NCBI GenBank assembly: GCA_910579585.1
Contig: CAJTVA010000044.1
Coordinates: forward strand, 1-11,231
DNA: 11,231 nt
Direction: 5' to 3'
From: an uncultured Christensenella sp.
GTDB taxonomy: Bacteria; Bacillota; Clostridia; Christensenellales; Borkfalkiaceae
Of this stretch, positions 1 to 5,828 are shown one piece after another (positions within the stretch are counted from its first letter, which is position 1; every line of letters starts with the position of its first letter). The notes under the pieces were generated by a model that did no database searches, was not told where the DNA came from, and saw only the letters and a list, made by a program, of their open reading frames with translations. Position numbers and translations under genes: made by a program.

Positions 1-182
1 AGCTTGAAGCCCGCTTTAAAATATTCGTTAATGTAAACGTCTACTACGGCGCCCATCGCAAGGTCAATATCCCAAATAATATTATATTTTTCTTCTTTTG
101 AAAAGTCTTTGCAAAGCTTATCGCAGATTTCGCGAAATTTGTCGTAGTCTTCCTTAAATTCCGCGAATATATTAATAGTCAT
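1..182 (-). CDS. Hypothetical small protein, 3' part off the window
   Basis: Reading leftwards from an ATG at 182, the frame stays open for 60 codons and runs off the left edge. The visible protein begins MTINIFAEFKEDYDKFREIC and ends EYFKAGFKL. It is acidic/lysine-rich and mostly helical in appearance, with no signal peptide or membrane segment. Two cysteines (C20, C24) are visible, but no metal-binding pattern is evident. I do not recognise the family. The ending, with an aromatic residue, then GF and a hydrophobic residue, resembles the C-terminal part of some short phage or accessory hypothetical proteins, but that is only an impression. No good Shine-Dalgarno precedes the ATG, so the start is tentative. 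It is divergent from the XRE regulator at 221, with 38 nt between them, an arrangement in which the regulator could control this gene. Its A/T-rich composition matches the two XRE genes and differs from the rest of the window. Confidence 0.5.
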   Translation of the reverse strand, partial: MTINIFAEFKEDYDKFREICDKLCKDFSKEEKYNIIWDIDLAMGAVVDVYINEYFKAGFK

Positions 183-220
183 TTTGACTACAATTTGCTA
201 TTATTTTTTTGAGGTGCAAG

Positions 221-448
221 GTGAAAACAGAACTTGAAAACGCGTCGGGAATTTTCGGCAACAGATTGAAATTTTTAAGAAGTGAAAAACAGTTAAGTCA
301 AAAACAAGTTGCGGATAGGTTGGACGTTGCCGTCAATACGTATGCAAACTGGGAACAGGGAAGAAGGGAGCCCGGTATAATTGATATTTACAAAATAATT
401 TCGGCTTTGGAAGTTCTACCGAATGACTTGTTCGGAGATGATATCTGA
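221..448 (+). CDS. XRE-family helix-turn-helix transcriptional regulator
   Basis: A 75-residue protein that is almost entirely a Cro/C1-type (XRE, HTH_3) DNA-binding domain. The first helix is around residues 12-22 (FGNRLKFLRSEK), the HTH scaffold helix around 25-34 (LSQKQVADRL), the recognition helix around 37-46 (AVNTYANWEQG), and the closing helices end in LPNDLFGDDI. The conserved Q-x-x-V-A, the Y-x-x-W-E-x-G-x-R-x-P block and the small hydrophobic core are all present. I prefer the GTG at 221 because GAGGTG at 211-216 sits just upstream; an in-frame TTG at 209 would add four residues and has no ribosome binding site. No sensor or oligomerisation domain is attached, so it probably binds DNA as a dimer and regulates itself or its neighbours, as in phage-type and mobile-element repressors. 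That role is inferred from the family. The next XRE gene begins 10 nt downstream and is broken. Confidence 0.85.
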   Translation: MKTELENASGIFGNRLKFLRSEKQLSQKQVADRLDVAVNTYANWEQGRREPGIIDIYKIISALEVLPNDLFGDDI

Positions 449-458
449 AAATAATCCG

Positions 459-661
459 ATGAATTGTTTCAGTCAAAGAATGAAAGAACTGCGTACAGAG
501 AACGGCTAGACGCCCCAAAAGTTGGCGGAAAAGCTCAGGGTGACGGTAAGGCTTTTTATTATTGGGAGAGCGGCAAGCGCGAATGTGGGTTTGATATGCT
601 CATTAAAATTGCCGACCTGTTTAACACGTCAATCGATTACCTTGTCGGCAGAACGGATTAA
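459..661 (+). pseudogene. Broken second XRE-family regulator (nonsense plus frameshift)
   Basis: Two reading frames must be joined to recover one XRE domain. Frame A starts at the ATG at 459 and reads MNCFSQRMKELRTENG, then meets TAG at 507-509, then continues TPQKLAEKLRVT up to about 545. Frame B then reads KAFYYWESGKRECG and onward to IDYLVGRTD and a TAA at 659-661. Together they rebuild a normal sequence of about 67 residues: helix 1, L/T-x-x-K-L-A-E-K-L, then FYYWESGKR and the typical SIDYLVGRTD ending. The TAG stands where a Leu (TTG) is usual, a single-base change. The shift fits loss of one base within 543-548. Two independent lesions make simple sequencing error less likely. An ORF starting from TTG at 464 exists in frame B but its first half is not XRE-like, so I do not treat it as an intact protein. 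The gene lies 10 nt after the preceding XRE gene and was probably co-transcribed. Confidence 0.8.
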
Positions 662-675
662 TTTTAAATTCCCTC

Positions 676-704
676 TTGAATATTGTAAAAAGCTGTGCTA
701 AAAT
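676..704 (+). promoter_or_regulatory. Predicted vegetative promoter for the HIT-oxidoreductase unit
   Basis: TTGAAT at 676-681 (-35, four of six) and TAAAAT at 699-704 (-10, five of six) are separated by 17 nt. TGC directly before the -10 makes it an extended -10 element. The expected transcription start is near 711, just ahead of the purine-rich AAGGGGGA (716-723) that serves as ribosome binding site for the ATG at 731. No hairpin terminator is visible between the broken XRE gene and this promoter. Confidence 0.7.
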
Positions 705-730
705 ATTACTGTTAAAAGGGGGAATACTAT

Positions 731-1150
731 ATGAAAGATTGTAATTGCGGTTATTGCGTAGGCGGCGAACCGCTTGCAAAGTTCGGTATAAAGATATGCG
801 ACTTAACTGTAAGTCAGCTGATTTTATTCAAAGAGCAGTCCAAACGCGGCAGGTGCATCGTCGCGTATAAGGACCACGTAAGCGAAATCGTCGATATTTC
901 CGACGAGGAGCGTAACGCATTTTTCGCGGACGTTAATAAGGCGGCGCGGGCTATTCATAAGGTTTTCAAGCCCGACAAGCTCAATTACGGCGCATACGGC
1001 GACACGGGTTGCCACCTGCACGTTCACCTCTGCCCCAAGTACAAGGGCGGTGACGAGTGGGGCGGCACGTTCCAAATGAACCCACAAAAGGTTTATCTTA
1101 GCGACGAAGAGTACGCCGAAATGATTGAAGAAATTAAAGCCGCGTTGTAA
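731..1150 (+). CDS. HIT-family nucleotide hydrolase/transferase
   Basis: A 139-residue histidine-triad protein. The signature H-x-H-x-H-x-x is HLHVHLC at residues 95-101 (H95, H97, H99). H97 or H99 would be the residue that forms the nucleotidyl-enzyme intermediate in known HIT enzymes, which split phosphoramidate or pyrophosphate bonds in adenosine nucleotides such as AMP-lysine or Ap4A-like compounds. The N-terminal part has LILFKEQSKRGRCIVAYKDHV (about 30-50), a block typical of clostridial HIT proteins. A cysteine group, C4, C6 and C9, recalls the N-terminal CxxC that binds zinc in several HIT proteins, but the partner ligands are not certain. The protein is soluble, with no signal peptide, so it is cytoplasmic. 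AAGGGGGA lies 7 nt before the ATG. The stop is 23 nt before the oxidoreductase start, so the two are probably co-transcribed. The true substrate cannot be read from the sequence. Confidence 0.93.
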   Translation: MKDCNCGYCVGGEPLAKFGIKICDLTVSQLILFKEQSKRGRCIVAYKDHVSEIVDISDEERNAFFADVNKAARAIHKVFKPDKLNYGAYGDTGCHLHVHLCPKYKGGDEWGGTFQMNPQKVYLSDEEYAEMIEEIKAAL

Positions 1151-1156
1151 ATATCA

Positions 1157-1166
1157 GGGGGGGGGG
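1157..1166 (+). promoter_or_regulatory. Ten-G homopolymer acting as ribosome binding site
   Basis: An uninterrupted run of ten G residues lies 7 nt before the ATG at 1174. It is the only purine-rich Shine-Dalgarno candidate for the oxidoreductase. Pairing with the anti-Shine-Dalgarno sequence would use G-U as well as G-C pairs. Homopolymeric G tracts of this length are prone to slipped-strand copying, and here a change of length would alter the match or its distance to the start codon rather than the protein. The ribosome-binding role is well supported by position; the switching role is only an inference. Confidence 0.65.
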
Positions 1167-1173
1167 AATATTT

Positions 1174-2391
1174 ATGGCTCATAACGTAATTGCCGAAGCG
1201 AAAAGGTGCTTAAACTGCAAAAAACCCTTGTGCAGACAGGGGTGTCCCGTCAATACTCCCATTCCCGATATGATTTCATCGTTTTTAAGCGGCGACATCA
1301 AAAAAGCGGGTAAAATGGTATTCGAAAACAATCCGCTCTCGGTGGTTTGCTCGATAGTATGCAACCACGGCAACCAGTGCCAAGGGCACTGCGTGCGCGG
1401 GATAAAGGGCGAGCCCGTCGAAATTTCCACGATAGAAAACTTCGTTTCGGGGCACTACCTTGACAGCCTCGAACTTGAAAAGGCAGAGCCAAACGGCGTA
1501 AAAGTCGCCGTTGTCGGCGCGGGCCCTGCGGGCATAACCATTGCGATAAAAATGGCGCAACTCGGCTACGACGTAACCGTTTTCGAAAGTAAGACCGAAA
1601 TTGGCGGAGTTTTGAGGTACGGCATACCCGAATTCCGTCTTCCCAAAGCAATCGTTGACAGATACGAAGTGCTTTTGAATAAGCTCGGGGTCAAAATAAA
1701 ATACAACGTCACCATCGGGAAAGCGTTCGGAATGGAAGAGCTCTTCCGCGACGGCTTCAAAGCCGTGTCAATAGGCACGGGCGTAACCTGGCCTATTGCG
1801 TTGAACATAAAGGGCGAAACTCTCGGTCACGTTCACTACGGCGTGCACTTTTTGGAGCGCCCCGACGTCTATAAACTCGGCGAAAAAATGGTTATTATCG
1901 GCGCTGGCAACGTTGCTATGGACGTGGCGCGCACGGCGCTGAGAAAGGGCGTCAAGGACGTCAAAATCACCGTCAGAAGCGACAAGGTTTCTGCTAGTAA
2001 AGAAGAAATGGAATACGCGGAGATAGAGGGCGCGGAGTTCGTTTTCAACAAGACTCCTGTCGAAATCACTGACGAAGGTGTTCTGTTCGCTGACACCGTT
2101 CTCGATGAAGAGGGCAAGGTCGTGGGCAAATCGGAAACTACTTCGCTCATGGAAGCGGACAGCGTTATGATTTGCATATCTCAGCGCCCGTCCAACCTCA
2201 TTTTGACCCAGACGGAGGGGCTTGAAATTAACGAGCGCGGGCTTGCAAAAATCAACCCCGACGGCTCGACCACGCGTAAAGGGCTGTTCGCCGCTGGCGA
2301 CGTCGTGCGCGGGGCTAAGACGGTCGTAGAAGCTGTCGATACCGCAAAGCGCGTCGCGGCGGCAATGGACGCATATCTAAAAAGCCTGTAA
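1174..2391 (+). CDS. GltD-like NAD(P)H/FAD/Fe-S oxidoreductase
   Basis: A 405-residue flavoprotein of the glutamate-synthase small-subunit (GltD/NfnB-like) family. The N-terminal domain carries two Cys4 sets, C12-x2-C15-x4-C20-x3-C24 and C59-x3-C63-x5-C69-x3-C73, which in this family hold two [4Fe-4S] clusters. An FAD-binding Rossmann motif VVGAGPAG follows at 113-120, then the family block IGGVLRYGIPEFRLP (143-157), a second dinucleotide motif IIGAGNVAMDVART at 241-254 for NAD(P)H, and a C-terminal FAD motif LFAAGDVVRGAKTVVEAV (371-388). It is cytoplasmic. Known relatives pass electrons from NAD(P)H through FAD to Fe-S clusters and a partner protein. No large glutamate synthase subunit or ferredoxin subunit lies beside it. 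It is shorter than classical GltD (about 450-490 residues) and fits the stand-alone clostridial type, whose partner is often unknown. It ends just before a strong terminator. The family is near certain; the physiological partner is open. Confidence 0.9.
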   Translation: MAHNVIAEAKRCLNCKKPLCRQGCPVNTPIPDMISSFLSGDIKKAGKMVFENNPLSVVCSIVCNHGNQCQGHCVRGIKGEPVEISTIENFVSGHYLDSLELEKAEPNGVKVAVVGAGPAGITIAIKMAQLGYDVTVFESKTEIGGVLRYGIPEFRLPKAIVDRYEVLLNKLGVKIKYNVTIGKAFGMEELFRDGFKAVSIGTGVTWPIALNIKGETLGHVHYGVHFLERPDVYKLGEKMVIIGAGNVAMDVARTALRKGVKDVKITVRSDKVSASKEEMEYAEIEGAEFVFNKTPVEITDEGVLFADTVLDEEGKVVGKSETTSLMEADSVMICISQRPSNLILTQTEGLEINERGLAKINPDGSTTRKGLFAAGDVVRGAKTVVEAVDTAKRVAAAMDAYLKSL

Positions 2392-2403
2392 AATAAAAAT
2401 AAC

Positions 2404-2432
2404 GCCGCCCGCGGGCTTAGCTCGCGGGCGGC
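2404..2432. terminator. Shared bidirectional hairpin terminator
   Basis: A perfect 10-bp GC-rich stem pairs 2404-2413 with 2423-2432. It can be extended by one G-U and two G-C pairs to leave a TTA loop. Downstream on the plus strand there is a modest T-rich tail (TTCGTTTA). On the minus strand the tail is better (TTATTTTTATTTT, from 2402 leftwards). It lies between the converging oxidoreductase (ends 2391) and sugar kinase (ends 2451) genes, so it probably stops transcription from both sides. Confidence 0.88.
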
Positions 2433-2450
2433 TTCGTTTATACGTAAAGA

Positions 2451-3485
2451 TTATCTTCTTATCTCGAATTCCTGATTCATTAATTTTATAATCGATTCTT
2501 CGTCGTCGGTGATGTTGAAGTCGCCGTGCATAGTGTGCTTGATAACAGACGAAGCAACCGCGAAGTTGACAATCTCGTCGGGCTTCATTTCACGCATAAT
2601 CGCGTAAATCATACCGCTTGCAAAAGCGTCGCCGCCGCCGACGCGGTCTAAAATGTTGAAGCGGAACGTGCGGCTTTCGTAAGTTTCGCCGTTGTACCAC
2701 ATAAAGGCTTTCAAACTGTTTTCACTGCCCGAGTGCACGTATCTCACGTGTCGCCCTATCGCCTTGAAATGATACCTCTTGTGCAGTTCCCTGAAAATTC
2801 TGTCCTGCTCTTTGTAAGAAGGGTTCATCGACAGCCCGTCTTTCATATCTTTTCCGTTCTCGTCGCGGAGATTAATAGGCTCTATGCCGAACAGCACGTC
2901 AACGAACGGCAGATACTCGGTTATGCAGTCGCGCGCTTCCTGCCAGCCCCACAGCGCCGAGCGGAAGTTGCAGTCGAAGCTGACCGTCATGCCCAGCTCT
3001 TTCGCGGCTTTCAGAGCGTAGAAAACGAGCTTGCGGCAGTTTTCCGACAGTGCCGGCGTGATGCCCGAAGTGTGCAGCCAGGTAAACCCTTTCAGTTTTT
3101 CCTTAAAATCGATTTTAGAATAATCGAACTTTGCGAAGGAGCTGTCCTTTCTGTCGTAAGTGACCTTGGAGGAGCGCACGCCGAAGCCCTCTTCCAGAAA
3201 ATAAATGCCCATTCTGCCCTCGTCCGAATAGATACAGGGCGAGCAGTGCACGTCGTTACTTCTTAAATACCGTATCGCCGCTTTGCCTATAGAACTGTCG
3301 GGCACGACGGTGAAGTACGAAGAGTCTATCCCGAGGTTCGAAAGCGACGCCGCAACGTTCGCTTCCGCGCCGCCGTAAGTCACTTTAAACTCGTCGGTGG
3401 TGCGTATTTTCTCGTAGTTAGGGGGCGAAAGCCTTAAAAGAAGCTCGCCCAAAGTTATAAATTTAATGTTGTCGGTGTTTGCCAT
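2451..3485 (-). CDS. kdgK: PfkB-family sugar kinase, probably 2-keto-3-deoxygluconate kinase
   Basis: A 344-residue ribokinase/PfkB-family kinase of normal length. The first family signature is YGGAEANVAASLSNLG at 37-52. The second, with the catalytic base, is DRVGGGDAF at 280-288, where D286 would be the general base and the G-rich loop the anion hole. KHTMHGDFN (316-324) near the C-terminus matches the ALKH-x-x-GDFN block of 2-keto-3-deoxygluconate kinases. The middle block SFDCNFRSALWGWQEA (169-184) also matches that subgroup. The expected reaction is KDG plus ATP to KDPG in hexuronate or pectin breakdown in the cytoplasm. No KDPG aldolase or uronate gene is next to it, so specificity is inferred; another 2-keto sugar acid or fructose-like substrate is possible. 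The start is supported by GGGGG lying 6 nt before the ATG. It is divergent from a 2-hydroxyacid dehydrogenase and ends at a shared terminator. Confidence 0.85.
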   Translation of the reverse strand: MANTDNIKFITLGELLLRLSPPNYEKIRTTDEFKVTYGGAEANVAASLSNLGIDSSYFTVVPDSSIGKAAIRYLRSNDVHCSPCIYSDEGRMGIYFLEEGFGVRSSKVTYDRKDSSFAKFDYSKIDFKEKLKGFTWLHTSGITPALSENCRKLVFYALKAAKELGMTVSFDCNFRSALWGWQEARDCITEYLPFVDVLFGIEPINLRDENGKDMKDGLSMNPSYKEQDRIFRELHKRYHFKAIGRHVRYVHSGSENSLKAFMWYNGETYESRTFRFNILDRVGGGDAFASGMIYAIMREMKPDEIVNFAVASSVIKHTMHGDFNITDDEESIIKLMNQEFEIRR

Positions 3486-3529
3486 GATTTCCCCCGAAAC
3501 GACTTTTGCGCCGTATTTTATCCAATTCG

Positions 3530-3557
3530 ATTATACCATATATTCTGAATTTGTACA
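3530..3557 (-). promoter_or_regulatory. Predicted extended -10 promoter for the sugar kinase
   Basis: On the minus strand, TGTACA (3557-3552, four of six to the -35 consensus) is followed after 16 nt by a perfect TATAAT (3535-3530). TGG directly before it makes it an extended -10. The expected leader is about 40 nt long. The core shares 13 identical bases with the promoter at 5829-5857 of an unrelated leftward gene. Confidence 0.7.
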
Positions 3558-3566
3558 GACCCGTAT

Positions 3567-3588
3567 TGAAAAAACATTGACTTTTTCA
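3567..3588. repeat. Inverted repeat over a -35 box, candidate operator
   Basis: TGAAAAA at 3567-3573 and its exact complement TTTTTCA at 3582-3588 are separated by 8 nt. The TTGACT -35 box of the rightward promoter (3577-3582) lies inside the repeat. The site is also upstream of the leftward kinase promoter, so a dimeric regulator bound here could affect both genes. The arms are A/T runs in an A/T-rich spacer, so chance is a real alternative. Confidence 0.35.
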
Positions 3589-3606
3589 TAATTTAATTGT
3601 TACAAT
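3577..3606 (+). promoter_or_regulatory. Predicted extended -10 promoter for the hydroxyacid dehydrogenase
   Basis: TTGACT (3577-3582, five of six) and TACAAT (3601-3606, five of six) are separated by 18 nt, with TGT just before the -10. The predicted transcription start is near 3613, giving a leader of about 40 nt. That leader contains a weak hairpin (AGCGG at 3622-3626 with CCGCT at 3636-3640) shortly before the GGGGTG ribosome binding site. Confidence 0.7.
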
Positions 3607-3653
3607 AAATATAATCTTATCAGCGGTAAATTGTGCCGCTACACGGGGTGCGA

Positions 3654-4601
3654 ATGAAAATAGCCGTAAACACGAGCGCAATTTCTTATAACGACGATTT
3701 GGATTTATCAGGGTTCGAACTCCTCGGCGACGTAAAATTTTTCGGCGAAATTTCGAGAGAAGAGCTTTTTGCGCTTTGTGCCGACAGAGACGCGCTTATC
3801 GTAAATAAAGTGGAAGTGGACGAAGCTTTGCTTTCGGCTTGCCCTAGCTTGAAATACGTCGGCACGTTCGCCACGGGCTATAACGTAGTTGATATAGAAG
3901 CTTGCCGCAGGCACGGCGTAACCGTCTGCAACGCGCCCGATTATTCCACGCACTCGGTTAGCCAGCACGTTTTCGCGCTTTTATTGAATTTCTACGGTAA
4001 AGTTTCGGAGTACACTGCTTCGGTTGCCGCTGGCGATTGGATACGCAGTAAAACGTTCTGTTATTTCCCCTTCCCCACGACCGAGCTTTACGGCAAAACT
4101 TTCGGTATACACGGATACGGCAATATCGGCAAATCGGTTGCAAAGATTGCCGAAGCGTTCGGCGCGAACGTGGTTATTTCCACACGCACGCCGCCCCAAG
4201 ACTGCCCTTATAAACTCGTGGACTTTGAGGAGATGTTGCGCGTTTCGGATATAGTTTCCCTGCATTGTCCGCTGAACGAAAAGACGGCCAAGATAATAAA
4301 CGCGCGTACGCTTTCTTTAATGAAAAAGACTGCCGTGCTTATAAATACCGCGCGTGGCGGGCTTGTGGACGAAGCGGCGCTTGCCGAAGCGTTGAACGGC
4401 GGCAAGATTGCCGGCGCGTGCCTCGATACGGTTTCCGTCGAGCCTATGCTCCCCGATAACCCGCTTTTCGACGCTAAGAACTGTCTTATAACCCCGCACG
4501 TGGGTTGGGTGCCTCAGGAAACCAGACAAAGACTCGTCGGTATAGTGATGGGAAATTTGCGCGCATATATTGACGGTAAGCCGCGCAACGTAGTGAGTTA
4601 A
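3654..4601 (+). CDS. D-2-hydroxyacid dehydrogenase (glycerate/hydroxypyruvate type)
   Basis: A 315-residue NAD(P)-dependent D-isomer-specific 2-hydroxyacid dehydrogenase, about the usual length. The N-terminal substrate domain contains LKYVGTFATGYNVVDI (66-81). The nucleotide-binding motif GYGNIG (G154-x-G156-x-x-G159) is followed by an alternating beta-alpha pattern. The catalytic triad of the family is visible: R234 in NTARGGLVDE, E263 in SVEP, and H282 in TPHVGW. Enzymes of this family reduce 2-keto acids such as hydroxypyruvate, glyoxylate or phosphohydroxypyruvate to D-2-hydroxyacids in the cytoplasm. There is no ACT regulatory domain, so it is not a full SerA. I chose the ATG at 3654, with GGGGTG at 3645-3650, over a GTG at 3633 that has no ribosome binding site and would add seven non-family residues. 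It is divergent from the KDG-kinase-like gene and ends at a shared terminator. The exact substrate is unknown. Confidence 0.9.
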   Translation: MKIAVNTSAISYNDDLDLSGFELLGDVKFFGEISREELFALCADRDALIVNKVEVDEALLSACPSLKYVGTFATGYNVVDIEACRRHGVTVCNAPDYSTHSVSQHVFALLLNFYGKVSEYTASVAAGDWIRSKTFCYFPFPTTELYGKTFGIHGYGNIGKSVAKIAEAFGANVVISTRTPPQDCPYKLVDFEEMLRVSDIVSLHCPLNEKTAKIINARTLSLMKKTAVLINTARGGLVDEAALAEALNGGKIAGACLDTVSVEPMLPDNPLFDAKNCLITPHVGWVPQETRQRLVGIVMGNLRAYIDGKPRNVVS

Positions 4602-4629
4602 AACGGAAATAAGCTGTTAAAAACAATAA

Positions 4630-4656
4630 AGCCCCGCGGCATTTCACCGCGGGGCT
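4630..4656. terminator. Shared bidirectional hairpin terminator
   Basis: A perfect 10-bp stem, AGCCCCGCGG (4630-4639) with CCGCGGGGCT (4647-4656), closes a 7-nt loop. It lies between the converging dehydrogenase (ends 4601) and lipoprotein (ends 4668) genes. On the minus strand the stem is followed by a good T-rich tail (TTATTGTTTTTAA); on the plus strand the tail is weaker (AATTATCTGATTT). It probably serves the leftward gene best and the rightward gene as well. Confidence 0.87.
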
Positions 4657-4667
4657 AATTATCTGAT

Positions 4668-5771
4668 TTAATCGTTATAAAGCGTACTGATAACTTCGTC
4701 AAGCTTGTATTCGAACGTGCCGAGGCTGAAAGGCGCAGGCGCCGTCATCTTGACCATCGTTGCTCTGCCGCGGTTGTTTTTAAAGCTGTCAATCGCGGTA
4801 AACCAGTATCTTTGCGAAGCGCCGCGCATATCTTCGTTCAGCATTGCGCTGACGCAGACGGTCGAAAGCGTCTTGCCCTCTCCCGAAACGTACAGTTTCG
4901 CGCTTTCGAGAACGCTTTCCGCCGCCGTCCGTTCTTCATCGGAAAGCGCAAGCGTGGAGCCCGTAAAGGTGAAGTCCTGCATTCTGCCCGACGGCGAGTA
5001 AACGCTTATAGTCTGCGCAAGATTGCTTCCGAGTTGCATTGCGCGCAACGCGATGTTCAGCCCGCAAACGTCTATAAGCGAGTTGTTTGTTTTGTCCAAT
5101 CCCTCGACGTTTTTTTCGGCGCTGTCCGCGCTGTCAAGGCGGTCCTCTATAACCGTCTTTGCCACGGAGCCGGCAAAATTATAAAATGTCGTAACCTTTT
5201 GGGAAACGTGATTGTAAGAATTTTCAAGGCTGTTGGGCTGGAAGTCCGCAGGAGCGTAGTTATCGGTGTCAATCGTTGCGTACAGCGGGCGCAAATGGTC
5301 GGAAACGTCGGTAAAATAACACTCCGTCACAATGCTCTGCTCGCCGAAAACCGCAGGGTCGCCGCCCGACTTCATTTTAAAGGTCACGCTGTCAAAACGG
5401 AGTTCGGTTTTATAATAATACACCGTCAGGTTTTCGGGGTATCCGCTTCGGAATTCCTCGCAAATCAAAGAATTATCGAACTTGGTCGCATAGAACAAGG
5501 TAGAGTAAGTTCCCGCGCCGTATTCCACGGAATAGACTGAGTTCCCCGCCGTTTCGGTGTTGAGGGCGACTTTATAGGTAATTTCTTCCCTGCCACCGAC
5601 AGAGGAGTCGAAAGTGGGTTGGATATAGGGGAAAGAGGTGTCGGCGTACCAGTTAGAGCTGAAAGCCGCCTCGTTCGTCTTTCCGTTCGCGCCGCAACCT
5701 GCGCAGCCCGAAAATATAACGGCACAACCCGCCGCCGCGGCAAGTGCATAAACGCCAAAACGTTTTTTCAT
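4668..5771 (-). CDS. Putative lipoprotein of unknown function
   Basis: A 367-residue exported protein. The N-terminus is a type II signal: positive charges at K2, K3 and R4, a hydrophobic stretch at about 7-20, and a lipobox ending IFSGC, so that C23 would be lipidated and the mature protein anchored to the outer face of the membrane. C16 (AAGC) is a less likely alternative. A low-complexity linker (AGCGANGKTNEAA) follows. The rest (about 37-367) is soluble, with strand-rich segments such as EITYKVALNTETAGNSVYSVEY and YPENLTVYYYKTELRFDSVTF and a helical stretch around 201-250. I recognise no known domain, no catalytic motif and no binding-protein fold. Only four further cysteines follow the linker (C104, C151, C236, C306). 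AAAGGA lies 7 nt before the ATG. The gene is alone between a promoter at 5829-5857 and a terminator, and is divergent from addB, with which no functional link is implied. Confidence 0.85.
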   Translation of the reverse strand: MKKRFGVYALAAAAGCAVIFSGCAGCGANGKTNEAAFSSNWYADTSFPYIQPTFDSSVGGREEITYKVALNTETAGNSVYSVEYGAGTYSTLFYATKFDNSLICEEFRSGYPENLTVYYYKTELRFDSVTFKMKSGGDPAVFGEQSIVTECYFTDVSDHLRPLYATIDTDNYAPADFQPNSLENSYNHVSQKVTTFYNFAGSVAKTVIEDRLDSADSAEKNVEGLDKTNNSLIDVCGLNIALRAMQLGSNLAQTISVYSPSGRMQDFTFTGSTLALSDEERTAAESVLESAKLYVSGEGKTLSTVCVSAMLNEDMRGASQRYWFTAIDSFKNNRGRATMVKMTAPAPFSLGTFEYKLDEVISTLYND

Positions 5772-5828
5772 AAAATTATCCTTTAAGTTGCGGTGGCTCG
5801 CCGCCGACTTTTAAATAGAATTACGGGT

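Noticed and set aside
209..220. TTG at 209 as start of the XRE regulator
   Set aside because: It would overlap the GAGGTG ribosome binding site used by the GTG at 221 and has no site of its own.
464..661. A 65-codon intact ORF starting from TTG
   Set aside because: Only its second half resembles an XRE protein; the first half is out of frame with the domain encoded from the ATG at 459, so it is better described as a pseudogene.
2733..3266. A 177-codon open frame on the plus strand
   Set aside because: It is antisense to the sugar kinase, has no family features and reflects the codon bias of the real gene.
3622..3640. Small hairpin (AGCGG/CCGCT) in the dehydrogenase leader
   Set aside because: The arms have only five strict pairs plus one A-T and one G-U, with no second structure or conserved riboswitch-like block; not enough for a regulatory RNA call.
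4812..5540. A 242-codon open frame on the plus strand
   Set aside because: It lies fully opposite the lipoprotein gene, is arginine/valine-rich without motifs, and the minus-strand frame has a signal peptide, ribosome binding site, promoter and terminator.
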